From Macrotrachela quadricornifera (taxonomy: Eukaryota > Rotifera > Eurotatoria > Philodinida > Philodinidae): DNA of 64,000 bases. Made by a program: the position numbers and the translations under genes. The stretch covers positions 29,440 to 93,439 of the forward strand of contig JAJEKB010020803.1 in assembly GCA_022393335.1 (NCBI GenBank), in the 5' to 3' direction. Below, piece after piece: positions 9,824-23,000 of the stretch; position 1 is the first letter of the stretch; every line of letters begins with the position of its first letter. The notes under the pieces were generated by a model. It worked only from the letters and a program-made list of their open reading frames with translations, was not told the origin of the DNA and did no database searches.

Positions 9824-11313
9824 ATGTCGTTCGAAAAAATTGATACAGAAGAAAGCGCTAGCTCACTTAGTGAACTAAGTTTTTTGGATGATGATCTGGA
9901 TAGAATGCACCTTGAATCTGGAGGATCCGACGAAGAAATGTCTGATAATAAGATGGGTTCAAACGTCTGGAACGAAATAGAATCGGAATCGGATTCAGAA
10001 TTTATGAAAGATCATGGACTCGTCGAAGAAGTAACTTCTGCTTCGGAGGATAATATAGTCAATCCTATCGATTGTTACCGACATTTCATCACAGACGAAA
10101 TTAACGATCTTATGGTTCGTGAGACTAATCGATATGCGGAGCAATATTTGCAAGCCCATAAGATTATCAAACGGTCCTAATATCGTGAATGGAAACCAAT
10201 CACTCATGAAGAAATGCTCAAGTTCTTTGGAATCATTATCGAGATGGGGGTGGTACATATGCTGCAGCTGAACCACAACTGGAGCAGCAGTCAGTTGTAC
10301 GGATTGAAGATTATTCGGAGCGCTATGCCGGGAGAGAGGTTCGAATTATTCCTCAAGTTTTGGTATTTTTCGAACAACAATAACAAGAAGTCGAACCAAG
10401 ACAAGCTATTCAAGTTGAAACTACTCTCAGTTATACTGAAAGAGAGGTTTTCATCAGTATATATGCCTGGCTCAGTTATTAATATTGACGAAAGTATGAT
10501 ACCATCCCGAGGCAGGCTTTTATTCAGGCAATATGTACCTCGTAAAGCGCACAAGTACGGTATAAAGATGTACAAATTAGCGGTTACCAACGGATACACT
10601 TGGAATTATGTAATCTATACTGGTGAGCAAGAATCGATGGCAGGTGCTGAACATGCTCAAGCAGTAGTAATGAACTTATTGGAAGATCTGGATGGATGTT
10701 ATCGAACCGTAGTAGCCGACAACTACTTTACGAGTATTTCTCTCGCAAAATATCTGTTGAAACATGATACATATTTTATTGGAACATTATGAAGGAATCG
10801 TGTTGGATCTGGAAGGACAGTTCTTCAAAAGGAGCTTAGTCGTGGTGAAGTTTACGGGCTCCAGAATAAAGACGGAATAAAACTGATCATGTGGAAAGAT
10901 AAACAAGATGTCTTGATGATATCTACAAGACCATCACATTCAGCAAGTGCGGTAGACAGTGGAAAAACAAATTAAAAAATGAGCGCATCATGAAGCCCCA
11001 AGTTGTATTAGATTACAACGAAGGAAGACAAGATACTGATTTATCAGATCAACTATTAGCATATTATATGTGTCTCAGGAAGTCAATAAAATGGTACCAC
11101 AAAGTGGCATATGAATTAGTTTTTGGGACAGCAATAGTAAATAGCTATTTGATATACAAGAAAAACTACACGGAAAGCAAAGTGACCGTTCTGCACTTTC
11201 GTAAAAGTCTTATCCGGTCTTTACTGCTTGACATGGCAACCGAAAAGCTGAAACCTGGTCCAAGACAACAATCAGCAACTCATTCGAAGCGCAAACTAGC
11301 TGATCACAAGTAG
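9824..11313 (+). pseudogene. piggyBac-type transposase, inactivated
   Basis: An acidic N-terminal region rich in S, D and E leads into the DDE_Tnp_1_7 catalytic domain. The DESM motif (Asp codon 10487-10489), ADNYFTS (Asp codon 10718-10720) and DLSDQ (Asp codon 11038-11040) supply the three catalytic aspartates. The frame is interrupted by TAA at 10178-10180 and TGA at 10790-10792, both in phase. Near 10970 there is a further TAA and a one-base shift beside an A6 run. The usual C-terminal cysteine-rich finger is missing: the reading ends at TAG 11311-11313, which is the first three bases of the hAT-like MITE. I could not find TTAA-flanked piggyBac terminal repeats. Confidence 0.9.
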
Positions 11314-12000
11314 AGTCCTGCAAACCGGCCGGATACTCGGACCCGAACCGGCTTTAGTAATATCATTGAATATCTAACATTTTAATCTGTTACTATACTA
11401 TTAATATGGAAAAAATAGTGGAAATGAATCTGATAATGAATTAAGTGATTCGTTCTCTATCGCAATATTTTATAAAGAAGAGAGTAGGAGTCATCAAACT
11501 GAAGTTTTCGGAGTCCGTTCAAATCAACTAAAGAACGGTTTGAATAGTTCTTTTTCAACGAATTGAACTTTGTCGATTTCTACAACAGACTTCAGTCTTT
11601 TAAATAGCTTTTTCCTATTTCAGATAGGAAAACTTTTGCTGGTTCCCTCAATTAATATCTTAACAGATGAATAATAGTCCAACAAAAATATTAAAATAAA
11701 ATAAAGTAAAGGTATTATTGAAACGTGTCCAAAAACAACGCAGTAACATCAACTTGTTGGAAAAACGTTCTTACGGTGACAAAAAAAGCGTCATTCAATA
11801 ATTTCAATATGTTATGTTTTGTTTTATGAGCAAATTTAGGAATATTATGTTACAGGAGAAAAGTAAAAGTTTATAAACTTCATCGTATTTGAAAAGTATC
11901 TGACTAGAGTCGGTCCAGTCCGGTCCGAGTCGGGTCCGGGTGTGTAAAAAACGACCGGTTCGGTTTCGGGTGCAAAAAGTTGTATCCGTGCAGGACTCTA
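11311..12000. mobile_element. 690-bp hAT-like MITE
   Basis: The left end TAGAGTCCTGCA and right end TGCAGGACTCTA are perfect 12-bp inverted repeats. Both are followed inward by GC-rich CCGG/GGACCC sequence against an AT-rich core, a form common in hAT ends. The 8 bp outside each end do not match, so no target duplication is visible. No transposase is encoded. It lies between two tail-to-tail decayed genes and supplies the stop codon for the one on the left. Confidence 0.7.
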
Positions 12001-12014
12001 CATCATTGTCATCA

Positions 12015-15000
12015 CTAGTATTTTTTGACAGGCTTGTTTTCGATGATTACGTTATCCATTGACGACTGCCCCTTAAGGATCAGCTGCCTTTCGCGTTTTA
12101 GTCGGGAAAAAAATGATCGAATTTGACTTTCTTGTAAAAGTTGGTTAGCTGCAAAATAAAACTTGCCGTCTTCTTTCAGAGTTTCCATATCGAAAACCAC
12201 TTCTTTCGGTTTCCAATGTTTCACACCGGAAACGCCTTCATCAAATTTTTTTTGAGATATCCATGCTGTTTATCTGAATATTCTGTGTTCGGTTTGCGTA
12301 TGGGTAAAGCCCAACCTTTTGGAAGAAAATTCGTTTCATCAGCAATCGCCTCCGTCAAATTCATATCAATAGATATTATTCATCGATTTTCGACTTCTTC
12401 TAATTTCGAATGATACATTTTCATTGCTGTATCTTTCAACGAAACCTTTTCAACTATACGAGAGTGATCATTAATGACTGTATGGTTTAGAAAATTTCCA
12501 AATTTTATGAATGTAGCGTTGCAACCCTCCACATCACATTCGTAGATGTTCTTTTGTCTTATAGAAGTTTGTGCTGATTCCTCCTCCTGTGCAACACAGT
12601 CGTCCACGTCCATAAGTTCATCGTTAGATTTCTCTTTTGTCTGAACCTAGTCATGAGAAAAACCGTTTAGTTCGCTGAACGTGAGAGTATAAATGGTTTG
12701 ATTACGATTCAACTGTGACCACGGTATTAAGAGATCGGAACCAATATTCCAAGAACGATGTACTAGAAGACCTTTACTTTGATACTCAAAGTTATAGTAA
12801 TTCGTTATTTTTTTGATCGTACACTTAGTATTCTTTTTCAGTTTATTATTTTCAATTCGGCAATCAAATGCATAAACACCTTTGACGCTTTTATATGAAT
12901 GGCATGCTTCGACAAACTCAGAAGCAGTTATCACATTATGATTTTCATTCAAATAGGGGCGTATAATTGATTTAATAGTAGCAGCACAACGAGCACAAGG
13001 ACCTTTACCACCTTGAGGATCACAAAAATCACATCGCTTAATTACTATGCCAGTCTTTTCCGATATCTGTTTGGCTGACACAAGTGTGCTTGCCGAATGA
13101 TAACAATCTGCGTTATCTGAACGGATATATGCAGTTTTTATTTGTGGATCAGTTTCTTTGATACGACACAATACGTCATTCAAGATAGCAACGACTGTCT
13201 CACTATCCTGTGTACAGTAATCAAAAACCTGTACAAAAACTTTATATTATGAGACATCATTGTCTTCATCGGAAATGTTATTCTCGTTTTCGACAGTTGC
13301 ATCTTTTTTTCATTACTACAGTAATATGCCAACTGATGCCTCGTTTACCGAAAAATTCCCACTGTGGTTCCCGACTTTTGACAGGAAGAAACTTCATGGC
13401 CCAATCAAGATTGAGATAAATCTCATCATTAGATAGTTTATCGACTAAATTTTCTCGACATAAATCTTGATTGATGGATCTTAGTAAATGAGCTTTCCAT
13501 GATACAATAGAATCACGATATGATCGAAATTTTTTCAACGCTCGATCCAACATTTCTCCTTCTGTTTCTGTTTCCTCGATAAATCGTTCAATTTCATTCA
13601 GTGTACTCGTCAGATTCGAACACTCAATGCACGATTCATCGTGTTCATGATCACAGTCTTGAGCAAAATTGCGTCCTTCTAGATCGCTCAATGCATAAGC
13701 ACAACAGTGATCAGCAATATTGCTTGCTCTTATTACGTGTACTTTATAATCAGATTTCAAATAAAATCGAGCACGTTTCAAGTTATTAATGAGTCGTTTA
13801 CTTTCACTAGAAACAGCGTCTTTATCTTCAATCATTTTTTTCATGCCGTCAAATGCTTCTCCAGCTTCGGCTGCAAAGTAGTTGATACCTTGCAAAAACT
13901 TTCTTGTTGATGCTTTACAAGTATCGAGAATAGTAAACAAACTACTTTTATCATGTGGTTCAAAATCTGAACACATCTCTTCGCAATAACTGAGATACTG
14001 ATCAATAATACGAGTAGCTCCCATATTTCTTATCGTATTTGGAACGAACAATTCAATTCCAGACGATAACTTTAGCACTTTTTCACCAAAGGGTAAATCT
14101 GTACATACATGTGGCGAAACAATAAAATCAACAAAGTGAGCGATTTGATGGTCGTCAAACCGTTGTACAACTTTTGTTGTTGCTTCAACTCTCGAACCGG
14201 CATAATATTTTCGGTGCAACGACTGATAGAACTTCTCGTCTCGATTGCCACGATTCAACATTGGTATACGCTTCTGAAATACCACTCATTACTTGACGAA
14301 AATTTTCGTCTAAAACAATATTAGAATCTCCACTATTTACATCGCTAAATGAGTCATATATGAGCATGTCAGCATCATTTGATGTCATCAACAATGCAGC
14401 TGATCGCTTTAAGAATTTTACTAAACTTACATATCTCAGTTTGACACGATGTGATAGATCCTTATAAGACGTTGTTACATTTACATTTCTTTTACTACCA
14501 CACGCAGAAAGAAAACTATTCAAAGCTTTTATTTGTTCGTTTAATTTTTCTTCTTATTGGAAGGATCATAAGGTGATTGATAATTAATATCTTTGTCGTC
14601 CGTAGAGTCTTCTTTACAACATATTGACTCAGGATCAAAAAGACATTCAGAGGCATCGTTATCAAGATCTAATTTTTTTATTTCTGTTTTTTTTGAAACT
14701 TCTGTCCGACACTTTGTACAGATAAGCTTTCCGTAAGAGTTTCTCAAATTGAAAGATTCAAATAGAGTTATAGCTTGGCTTATAGTAATATTTCGTAAGT
14801 TAGTTTTAGTACACGATGCTGTTTCCCATACGCTCTTACACGTATCACATTTACTTGTTGACTTACAAAAAGAAATTTGTCGCAAGTGTTTTGTGATGAG
14901 CATCACAAACAAAAACGTTCTCAACAGCAAACTTGTGTTGAAAAAACATGTCTCCTCTCAGAAGTATTACTTCTACAAGATTTTCGGCCTGAGGAAATGT

Positions 15001-15111
15001 TTTACTGTCTACTGTTTTGTTTTTTAATTCAGACAATCGTCTCCAAGTTTCTTGTCCTGAACAAGAAACTTCATCACAATGATCAGAAAAAAAGCATCCA
15101 CTACTAATCAT
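12015..15111 (-). pseudogene. Decayed multi-copy gene of a widespread uncharacterised family (C2H2 finger, C-terminal GWALP domain)
   Basis: Collinear blocks on the minus strand give a protein of roughly 1,000 residues: an N-terminal block with CDAHH and CxxC pairs (15111-14541), a long alpha-helical middle (14523-13278, with LPFGEKVLKLSSG, DHCCAYALSD and FGKRGISWHI), an SDNADCYHS..DFCDPQGGKGPC block (13183-12647), a C2H2 finger (CDVEGC..H, near 12530), and a final block with PKGWALPIRKPN and QIRSFFSRLKRER. I recognise this architecture as a repeated uncharacterised family in invertebrate and fish genomes and suspect a mobile origin (inference). The blocks are separated by at least four frameshifts (A/T runs near 14547, 13304 and 12246 among them) and in-frame stops at about 13235 (TAA), 12645-12647 (TAG) and 12378-12380 (TGA). 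Confidence 0.75.
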
Positions 15112-18100
15112 TTTTAATCAGTAAATTACAACTTACTTAATCGATTAACGTAGTTAAGCAATCAAATTTAAGTTTAATTTAAGATCGTCGATTTAAAATT
15201 GATCACGTTCACGTTCTGTTGAACAGAAAAGTATAGTTACATATGACTATGTAATTTACGGACAGACAGAAGAGAAAAGAAACGAACGTCGAACGCATGG
15301 CTATACGACAAATATTTGCTCTCCTCTTCAAGTCTTTTTTTGTTACATATGTATGCGGCCGTACATATGATCAGATAGTTTAATTTAATTTCAAAAAAAG
15401 AAGATAAATATGTAGTTACCATTCTTGAAATTTCAGCGTATTTTTATATACCATATAGTACAGTCTAAGATTTGATTATTGACATTATATTCATAGAAGG
15501 TACCAATTAATGATTTAATTAGTTTGAACGGAATATATATTCATTGAGATATATGGTACTTGTATGAAAAGTAATATAAATAGTTAACAATCTACGAAAA
15601 GTTATATTTTTCATGAAAAAAAAACTATTCATAATAATTTTTTCCAAAAAATGTTGTCTATTTGGTCAACACTGTGAGCCATTTTTCGGATCAAAACCAA
15701 ACTTTTTTTAAAGTTTTTTTTTAATCATTTTGTAGAGGAGAAGAAAGTGTACAACATATATGAAATTCAACGTGGAACTCGTCAAAATGACTGAACGGCA
15801 GTTGAAATATTGAAAAAATCTACCCATTTTTCACTCGAAAAATGACTAGTCATGAACAGTATTTCATAAATAACTATCGATCAGTCTATATAAATAAAAT
15901 ATGTAAATAGGTAATTTTGTTCAGCTTTCAATGCTCTATCTTTTGGTGTATTACAAGAAAAATTTCACTGATTTTTTGTTATCGAAAAAATCTCAACTTT
16001 ATATTGATGATTTTTGATCATATTTTTCAGATGACTTCGTGAGCGCTTGACAGTAAAATTGAGCTAATTTTTCACCAGCTCAACCAAATGTGTTAAAAAT
16101 TTGGATTTAGAGGTTTTAGATGATGCTGAACAAGATGAGAACGTGAAGTCAAAAATCTAATTTTAATCGAGTGCTTTGATATATGGAGTGATGCTCGATA
16201 GTCTCATGGACGCTCTCTTAATACACCTAAAATATTAGTAAAGCGATAAAAAAAAGTAATTTTTATTGAAATTTATTATTATGATACTAGTTGAACAGTG
16301 ATCAAATAGTACAGAAAAATCTTCGCATCTTTTTCTCTATCACCACATGAGAAAAGAAAATTTGTTCAGCCGGTCTACTAAGGAAATAACATACTGACGT
16401 CATTACTTTTGGTATGCCCTAAGTATATAACCTATTTGTTTTTTGATCTTGACTTTCGTTGATTCAGTTTTTCAAATAATGAGAATTTCCTTTGATGAAT
16501 ATTATCATTTAAATCAAACGAAGTATTTTCAATCGTTGGCGCAGACATCTAAAAAAACCTATCTTAAGGGTGATGTTTATATCAAGAACTCATATTGCCC
16601 CTACATGTTTGATATTCTTGTGTTAAAATATTTTCATGAATAATTATGATAAGCGTTCATATATCACTATTAGTTTCATGCCGACTTCTCCTATATGTCA
16701 TAAAAGGAGAAAAGAGACAACTTCATATAAACTGTAGCGCACAGGGCATTTATTTGTATTTCAGGAAAAAGCTTGACGATTAGCGAAGGGACGACATCGG
16801 ATCCACGAGTCAGATTAGTTGATTATAAATATTTTTCTTTTAAATCATTGTGATCAAGAATCTTTTTACAGACATGAGTACTATGTTCAGAACTATGACA
16901 TCAAACATATAATAATGGTCGAAAACTGGAAAATACATTGAAATAAATACTTCGATCTATTTAAGGTCAGTTAACTAAAATATTTCGTGTATGTAATGGT
17001 GTTTTAGCCTCTTCAGAAAATAAACGACGATAATCTTAAAAATAAGAACGACCGAATCGAGAAGACGAACAAATAATATCTGATAAATACGTCATCAACT
17101 CACGATGCCGCTGAGGAAAAAACCTCACCCTCAAGATATCTAAATGATAACTGACGCAAAAATTTGACAGCTAAATAAACTGTTCGACGTTCCCTGATTA
17201 TTCAGATTGTATAGATGAAATCCATCATGTTATATATACTAGTTTTTTTCAGAATTGAGATGAATTTATTATTGTCAATCGTGTATTAGATAATTTTGGT
17301 ATGAACATCATGTTTTCTAATTGTGAAAAGACGCCAGAAAAAGTGGAAGGATGTGATGCATTATTAATTTTCACTAGTTTCTTTTACATTGTTTCTCTAA
17401 ATCTAAATAGTAATGATCATTTTAATGAAAAAATATTCTGATATTTTTCTTCCCATTTCCATAGAAACTTCTTCTGTATTCATTTCTTTCCTATATTCAT
17501 CTAGTAATTTTTTTGTCTCTATCAGAATATTTAAAAGTACTCTTTTGAAAATATATTTTTTTGTTAGAAACGGATGTTTAATAATTTTTTTTTCTCATCT
17601 TTAATATTGAGTTATAACATTTTTGTTAAGAATGAAGTAAGTTGTTCACTATAGTCATAAGAAAAAAATAATGCTTAGAACGATATTTTTGACAATGTTT
17701 CGAGATATATATATACTAAGAGTAGCTCAAATTCGAAACAGATACTGAGGATCCTAATATTTTCTCTTTTTTCGAAATCTTTTATTCATATATTGTTTGA
17801 CATATTTTGGTGAAACAGTTAACATCAAAACATCATTTTTTTCATCTTGCTAACTAATTAAAATAAACGAAGAATCAGGAACTATTCAAAATATAATCAA
17901 TTGCACACTACGTGTTTGATTAGGGAAAAGCTACTCTGTATTCCTACATAGATGAAAAATTTTTTTGAACAATATTGCAAAAACAGTAAAAATTCAAGTG
18001 TTGAATAATTAAAAACAGAAAGAATAAAAACTTTGCGAAGCGTAAAATAAGTATAAAAGAAAAAAAAAATTTTGAGATATGTTTGGTCTTTTAATATGAT

Positions 18101-18383
18101 GAATTATAAACGGAAGCTTTTAGAAAGACTAAATATTTAGGATCTTTCAATCTACTCTTATTGAGCGTACAAGGTCTGTTTGACTTTACTGACAAACCAA
18201 TAAATACTGCTACTGTTATCATTGTTGTTTCTACTTCAGATCATTTTTTTAAACACCTGTGTGAGAAACAAATATCTGATCTTTTGACAGAATTTTCTCA
18301 TGTAAAGTTCATCCTTTAGTTATAGGTTTTAATTTTACTGGAATCATACAGGTGACATATATAATATCATCATTGCATTGATC
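15112..18383. other. 3.3-kb gene-free AT-rich region
   Basis: I find no protein-like frame, intron chain, tRNA-like fold or strong repeat. Scattered frames of 60-66 codons (15237-15422, 16443-16643, 17413-17604) are compositional. A TATATAATA motif near 18355 stands just upstream of the next gene's ATG. Confidence 0.5.
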
Positions 18384-20021
18384 ATGAAGGTCAAGAATAT
18401 CACTAAATGGTTTTATGAGTATGTTCATAGCTACAATTTTTTCATACGAGAATAAGATGATTATCCAGATGACAATGATCAATTAACTGATCCAGCAGAA
18501 GTGATTGAAAAGCAAAAATATTCTACACGACTCTATACTATTTTATTCATAAGTAAGGAACATTTTAAATTATTTTCGATCTTAATCAATTAATAGAACA
18601 AGTTTAACTGCAATCAATGATTCAAAATGTGTAGATAAAATGTATCAAACAATGTTTTCTATGCATGCATTTTTTTCTAATTTTAGTTTGTCTGTCTGTT
18701 TTATTCTTTACCGCATTGATTAGTCCTCGAGAACAAACAGTGACAATCTCAAAACCTACTCCATCCCAATTTGCACAACTTTATCATGACTATGGAGAAA
18801 CATTGTCATGTCCATGTTCAACAATCACTTTACCATACAATACTTTTGTTTCCAATCTTGTTTCGTTCCATTCAATATGTTCGAGCATTTTCGTTCGTCG
18901 AGAATGGGTTGAAGCATTTTATCTACCATTAGTCAGTGTCTGGTATGTTGTGGATTTTCGAACGACAGCATTTTCTCAGGTATGTCGATAAGACGATAGA
19001 ATATTTTTTTTAAAGAACCAATTTTATATTTGACTATATCATACATGTAAAATTTCATCCTTTATTTTCAGTTTGAACTATTATCTGTCCTTTGTTCAAT
19101 CTCGAAAGATGCTGTTTTAACATCGTTGTCCAACGTTAATAATTATCAACTTGTAACAATGCAAGTTATTCCAGAAGAAAATGTTCAATCGGAAGTAGAA
19201 GCAACCATCGAACTTTTTCGAGTGACTACAACAATTGAAATGACATCATTCTTAGACTTTCTTCAAGTGATGTATCGATTTAATGCTCTCATTTCTGCTC
19301 TCGGCACCAATGCCGTTGTTTATATAGCTTTTGGTGCAGTAATAACAGAACCCACATATTACGCACCCTTAACAGCAACAGAAGATTCATATTTTAGTTC
19401 GAGTTGCAGCGAAAAGAGTTTCCTTTCTCCAGCTGTCTTCTATCCTCAATATGTACCCGTATATAATGATATTGGGGATCACTCTTCTTGGCCTATTTAT
19501 CTTGACATGAATATTAATGTGAGCACATTGACAAGGGTAGATGGATTCTATGGAGGATGTTTTCCACTTGATGCTGTTCTTGCTAGCACACTGGATTGTT
19601 TATACAATATTCAATGTCTGAACAAATGGTTCAATTATTTCCCAGGTCTCAATCAAGTATGTATGACGCATAATTTTATGAATCTTGCATAACAATTTTT
19701 TTTTTATAAAGTCCATTTTCAAACAGATCGATTCTCTTCCTTCTTCCGATCGACGTAACGTTTCTGTCAATGATTTGGTTTCTAATCTATTCATTGATCA
19801 ATGGTCAATAAAAATAAATTATACAGATTATTTTCATCAATGCGCTCCTTCATTGTGTATTTATTCGACAACAAATCACCTGAATTTTTCCTATACAATT
19901 GCTCTTTTCTTCAGTCTGTATGGTGGTTTAACTGCCATCCTTCGTTTGCTTGCACCTTTCTTCGTCAAGATTATTACAAAACTTCGCAAGCATTCAATAG
20001 CAGGGACAACTATCAAGTGTG
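18384..20021 (+). CDS. Three-module cysteine-rich membrane protein, module 1
   Basis: Exons 18384-18552, 18687-18979, 19072-19656 and 19727-20021 join in phase with GT..AG introns of 134, 92 and 70 bp. The product has a charged start, a membrane segment (STRLYTILFI continuing into exon 2), then CPCS, HSICSS, LCS, GGC, LDCLY and QCAPSLC cysteine motifs. It ends with a second membrane segment after SLYGGLTAILRLL. The exon ends in phase 1 (donor at 20022) and splices cleanly to module 2, so the three modules are best read as one gene of ~1,373 codons. An in-frame TAA at 18453-18455 (codon 24) breaks the first exon. Either translation starts otherwise, or the allele is null, or it is an error. 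Confidence 0.7.
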
Positions 20022-20084
20022 GTATGTTTTATTCCTTGTAAATACTATCTCATTCTAAAAGTCATTTATGTTTCTTATTTTAAG

Positions 20085-23000
20085 AGAATAGTTTCAAATG
20101 TATTGAAAATCTAGTTCGATGGATAAAACAATTGAACATGTTCAAATCGATTCATAATCGAACGGCGGATGATATTCGACAACAACGTATTACTACGCGT
20201 TGTTTCCTAATTTCATTTGCAAGTACGTTTGACAGCATCTAGATATATGAGTAGTTCCACCGAAAATCTACCATGTTATATAAAAGTGTTTCGAATCAAG
20301 CTGAAATTTTGTACAATTGAAAGTCTCACTGCCCTAAGTATATGATAAAAAAATCCACTCTTCTAACTCATCGGCATCATACTTTTTTTAAGATCACAAA
20401 ATCTGACCTTCCGGCCTATAATAGTCATTTTCATCAGTTTTCGCCATTTTGTGGTATCGATATTTTTCTATAACTACAAATTGCGATTGAAATTTTTTAT
20501 ATAGGAATATAGTACTAATTTAGTAGTTTCTGTACATCACTATATCAGCTCACTCATATTGGTTATATACGAATTAGTCCGATGCAAGATTATAAGAAAA
20601 ATGAAAAATAGCAAAAATAGCGTATGTTTGAGGATACCCTTTCATATCATAATGCAGTGATTGATCATCGAATTTAACCACACTGAATACATATATCTCT
20701 TGCCTATCTAAGCATGTAAGAACCATATGTTCAAAGTGTTTGTATCGGTAGATAAGATAATACAGACGAGAACCCTATAGTGCCATATATAGAAAAAGTC
20801 ATATGTTATGGTCAAGATTTCTCAAATAAGCCGAATTTTGGAGCATCTCGGATAATAGTTTGATTAAGTACTAACCTTAGTCTATTACCTAATATAGTTA
20901 GTTTATCCCCCGATTTTGAACTTCATCAAATAGGGCACTTTTTGGAGTCCCAGACATGTATACAAAAACTACCAACGATTTTGATGAAATTTTGAGTACT
21001 AGTAGAGCTTTCAATCTAAGTATTCTAATTAAAAAAAATTCTTAAAAAGCTTTTATTCTCTTTCTCGTAGAGAAGAGTCTTAGGAACATAAATTGTTTGT
21101 TTGCTTGCTTGCTTGCTTGTATGTCCGCAGGGTCAAAAAAACATGGAAGATCGATTTTTCGGAAAAGATATTTTCAGAGGTATTTCGATGCGTACACTTC
21201 GAATCTGATGTTAGTTTTTTAAAATTTTTAAAAAAAAAATTTTTTTGAGACAAAGGACCATTTTTTTATAGAAAAAAATTTTTTTTTATAAAAATTGCCC
21301 AAAGGGTTTTTAGGGTCGAGGAACACGAATCTGATGTTAGTTTTATAAGATTTTTATCAAAAAAATTTTTTTTGAGACAAAGGACCATTTTTTAAAAAAA
21401 AAAATTTTTTTTTATAAAAATTGCCCAAAGGGTTTTTAGGGTCGAGAAACACGAATCTGATGTTCTCTTTCTCGTAGAGAAGAGTCTTGCAAACATAAAT
21501 TGTCTGCTTGCTTGATTGCTTGATTGATTGATTGTATGTCCGCACGAGGTCAAAAAAACATCCAACTCTGATTTTCAAGAAAAGACATTTCTTGAGGTAT
21601 TTCGATATCGGAAACCGAATCTAAGGTCTGTTGGCTGGCAGGGGGGGGGGGGGGGGGAGAGGGGGCTAAAGCGGTCAAAGGTCAAAAAAACATCGAAATC
21701 TGATTTTCAGGAAAAGACGTTTCTAGAGGTATTTCGATATGAGGAACCCGAATCTAAGGTCTGTTGGCTGGCAGGGGGGAGGAGAGAGGGGGGCTAAAGC
21801 GGTCAAAGGTCAAAAATACACCAAAATCTGATTTTCAGGAAAAGACGTTTTTAGAGGTATTTCGATATGGGAAATCCGAATCTGAGGTCTGTTGGGTGAC
21901 GGGGGGAGGGGGGGCTACAGCGGTCAAAGGTCAAAAAAACACCAAAATCTGATTTTCCAGAAAAGACATTTCTACAGGTATTTCGATATGTGGAATTCGA
22001 ATCTGATGTTAGTTTTTTAAAATTTTTCTCGGACCGATTTTTTTACACGAAGAATCATTTTTTTTACAAAAGCAAAATTTGTTTTTATGCAGTTCCATCA
22101 AAAGCAGTCTAGATCAAGCAGCTTGAATCTATTTCGTTTTTTTAATTTTACAAATGAACAGTTTGACATTAATTTAGAAACACAATTTCTACGAGAAAGA
22201 GCTGAGCGAGTCTTTTGACGAGCGTTACTTGTTTTATAGGAGATAAGGTCAAAATACTTTAAACAGAAGAAACGATATTCCTGAAAAAAGCGGGTTTTTT
22301 TGTGCAATTCCAGTAAAGATTTTTTATTAGTTTATATCACCAAAGTAAGATCAAAATTGAAATGCAAGACCGTATTCAGGTTTTTCATGAAAAGGGGCAT
22401 CCAACAAGACCAAACTTGACGTATGTGTTGAAGATATCCAATGTGAAATACGTACCGACCACTGATCAACGGAATAATGGCATAGTTCTATACGAGAACC
22501 TTCACTATTAGAGAAAACTTCACTGGATGGTATAGCGCCGTACTGTATTCGATAGAGTGTCACTTCTCCTACAATCGCAGCAGTGCAGAAGTCTCAGGAT
22601 GTCTAACCTTATTGAAATACTGGGCCACCTTTTTAGATATATTATTTTCATGAATCCTAACCACAAAAGTTTTTGGAATAGCTAGATCTGATTTTCATGA
22701 AACTTTCAGGGTTTGTAGAGCTATTGAACTTCCATCGCAAGCCCTATCTCATCATGTTCAGCAATTCGATTTCCCAGAATAATCAAGGGCCTAAGATAGC
22801 TGTATGCTGTTTTGCAGTTGCTTAGTAGTAAGAGCGTATATGATGTTTAATATCTTTGTAAAATGAAGTGAACTTTGGTTTTGTTGGATGCGCCTCTTCA
22901 TGAAAAACCTGAATATGGTCTTAGAATTGAATTTTGACCTTGCTTTGGTGATGTAAACTAATAAAAACTATTTGCTAAAATTGCACAAAAAAAAATCGCT

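Larger units (their letters stand above)
21056..22231 (-). mobile_element. Helentron-like element nested in the foldback's left arm
   Basis: Read on the minus strand it starts CAAGTAACGCTCG at 22231 and ends in the hairpin terminus ..CGAGAAAGAGAA at 21056. The intact right arm of the host foldback gives the empty site: the host sequence GCTTTTATTTTATAGGAG is interrupted between its two T-rich halves with no target duplication. A second terminus of the same type lies at about 21470, so two 3' ends are present. The interior holds two tandem arrays. Confidence 0.8.

Noticed and set aside
21528..21952. Plus frames of 62-89 codons repeating GGG and FQEKTFLEVFRY
   Set aside because: They are the translated minisatellite with G tracts, not a protein.
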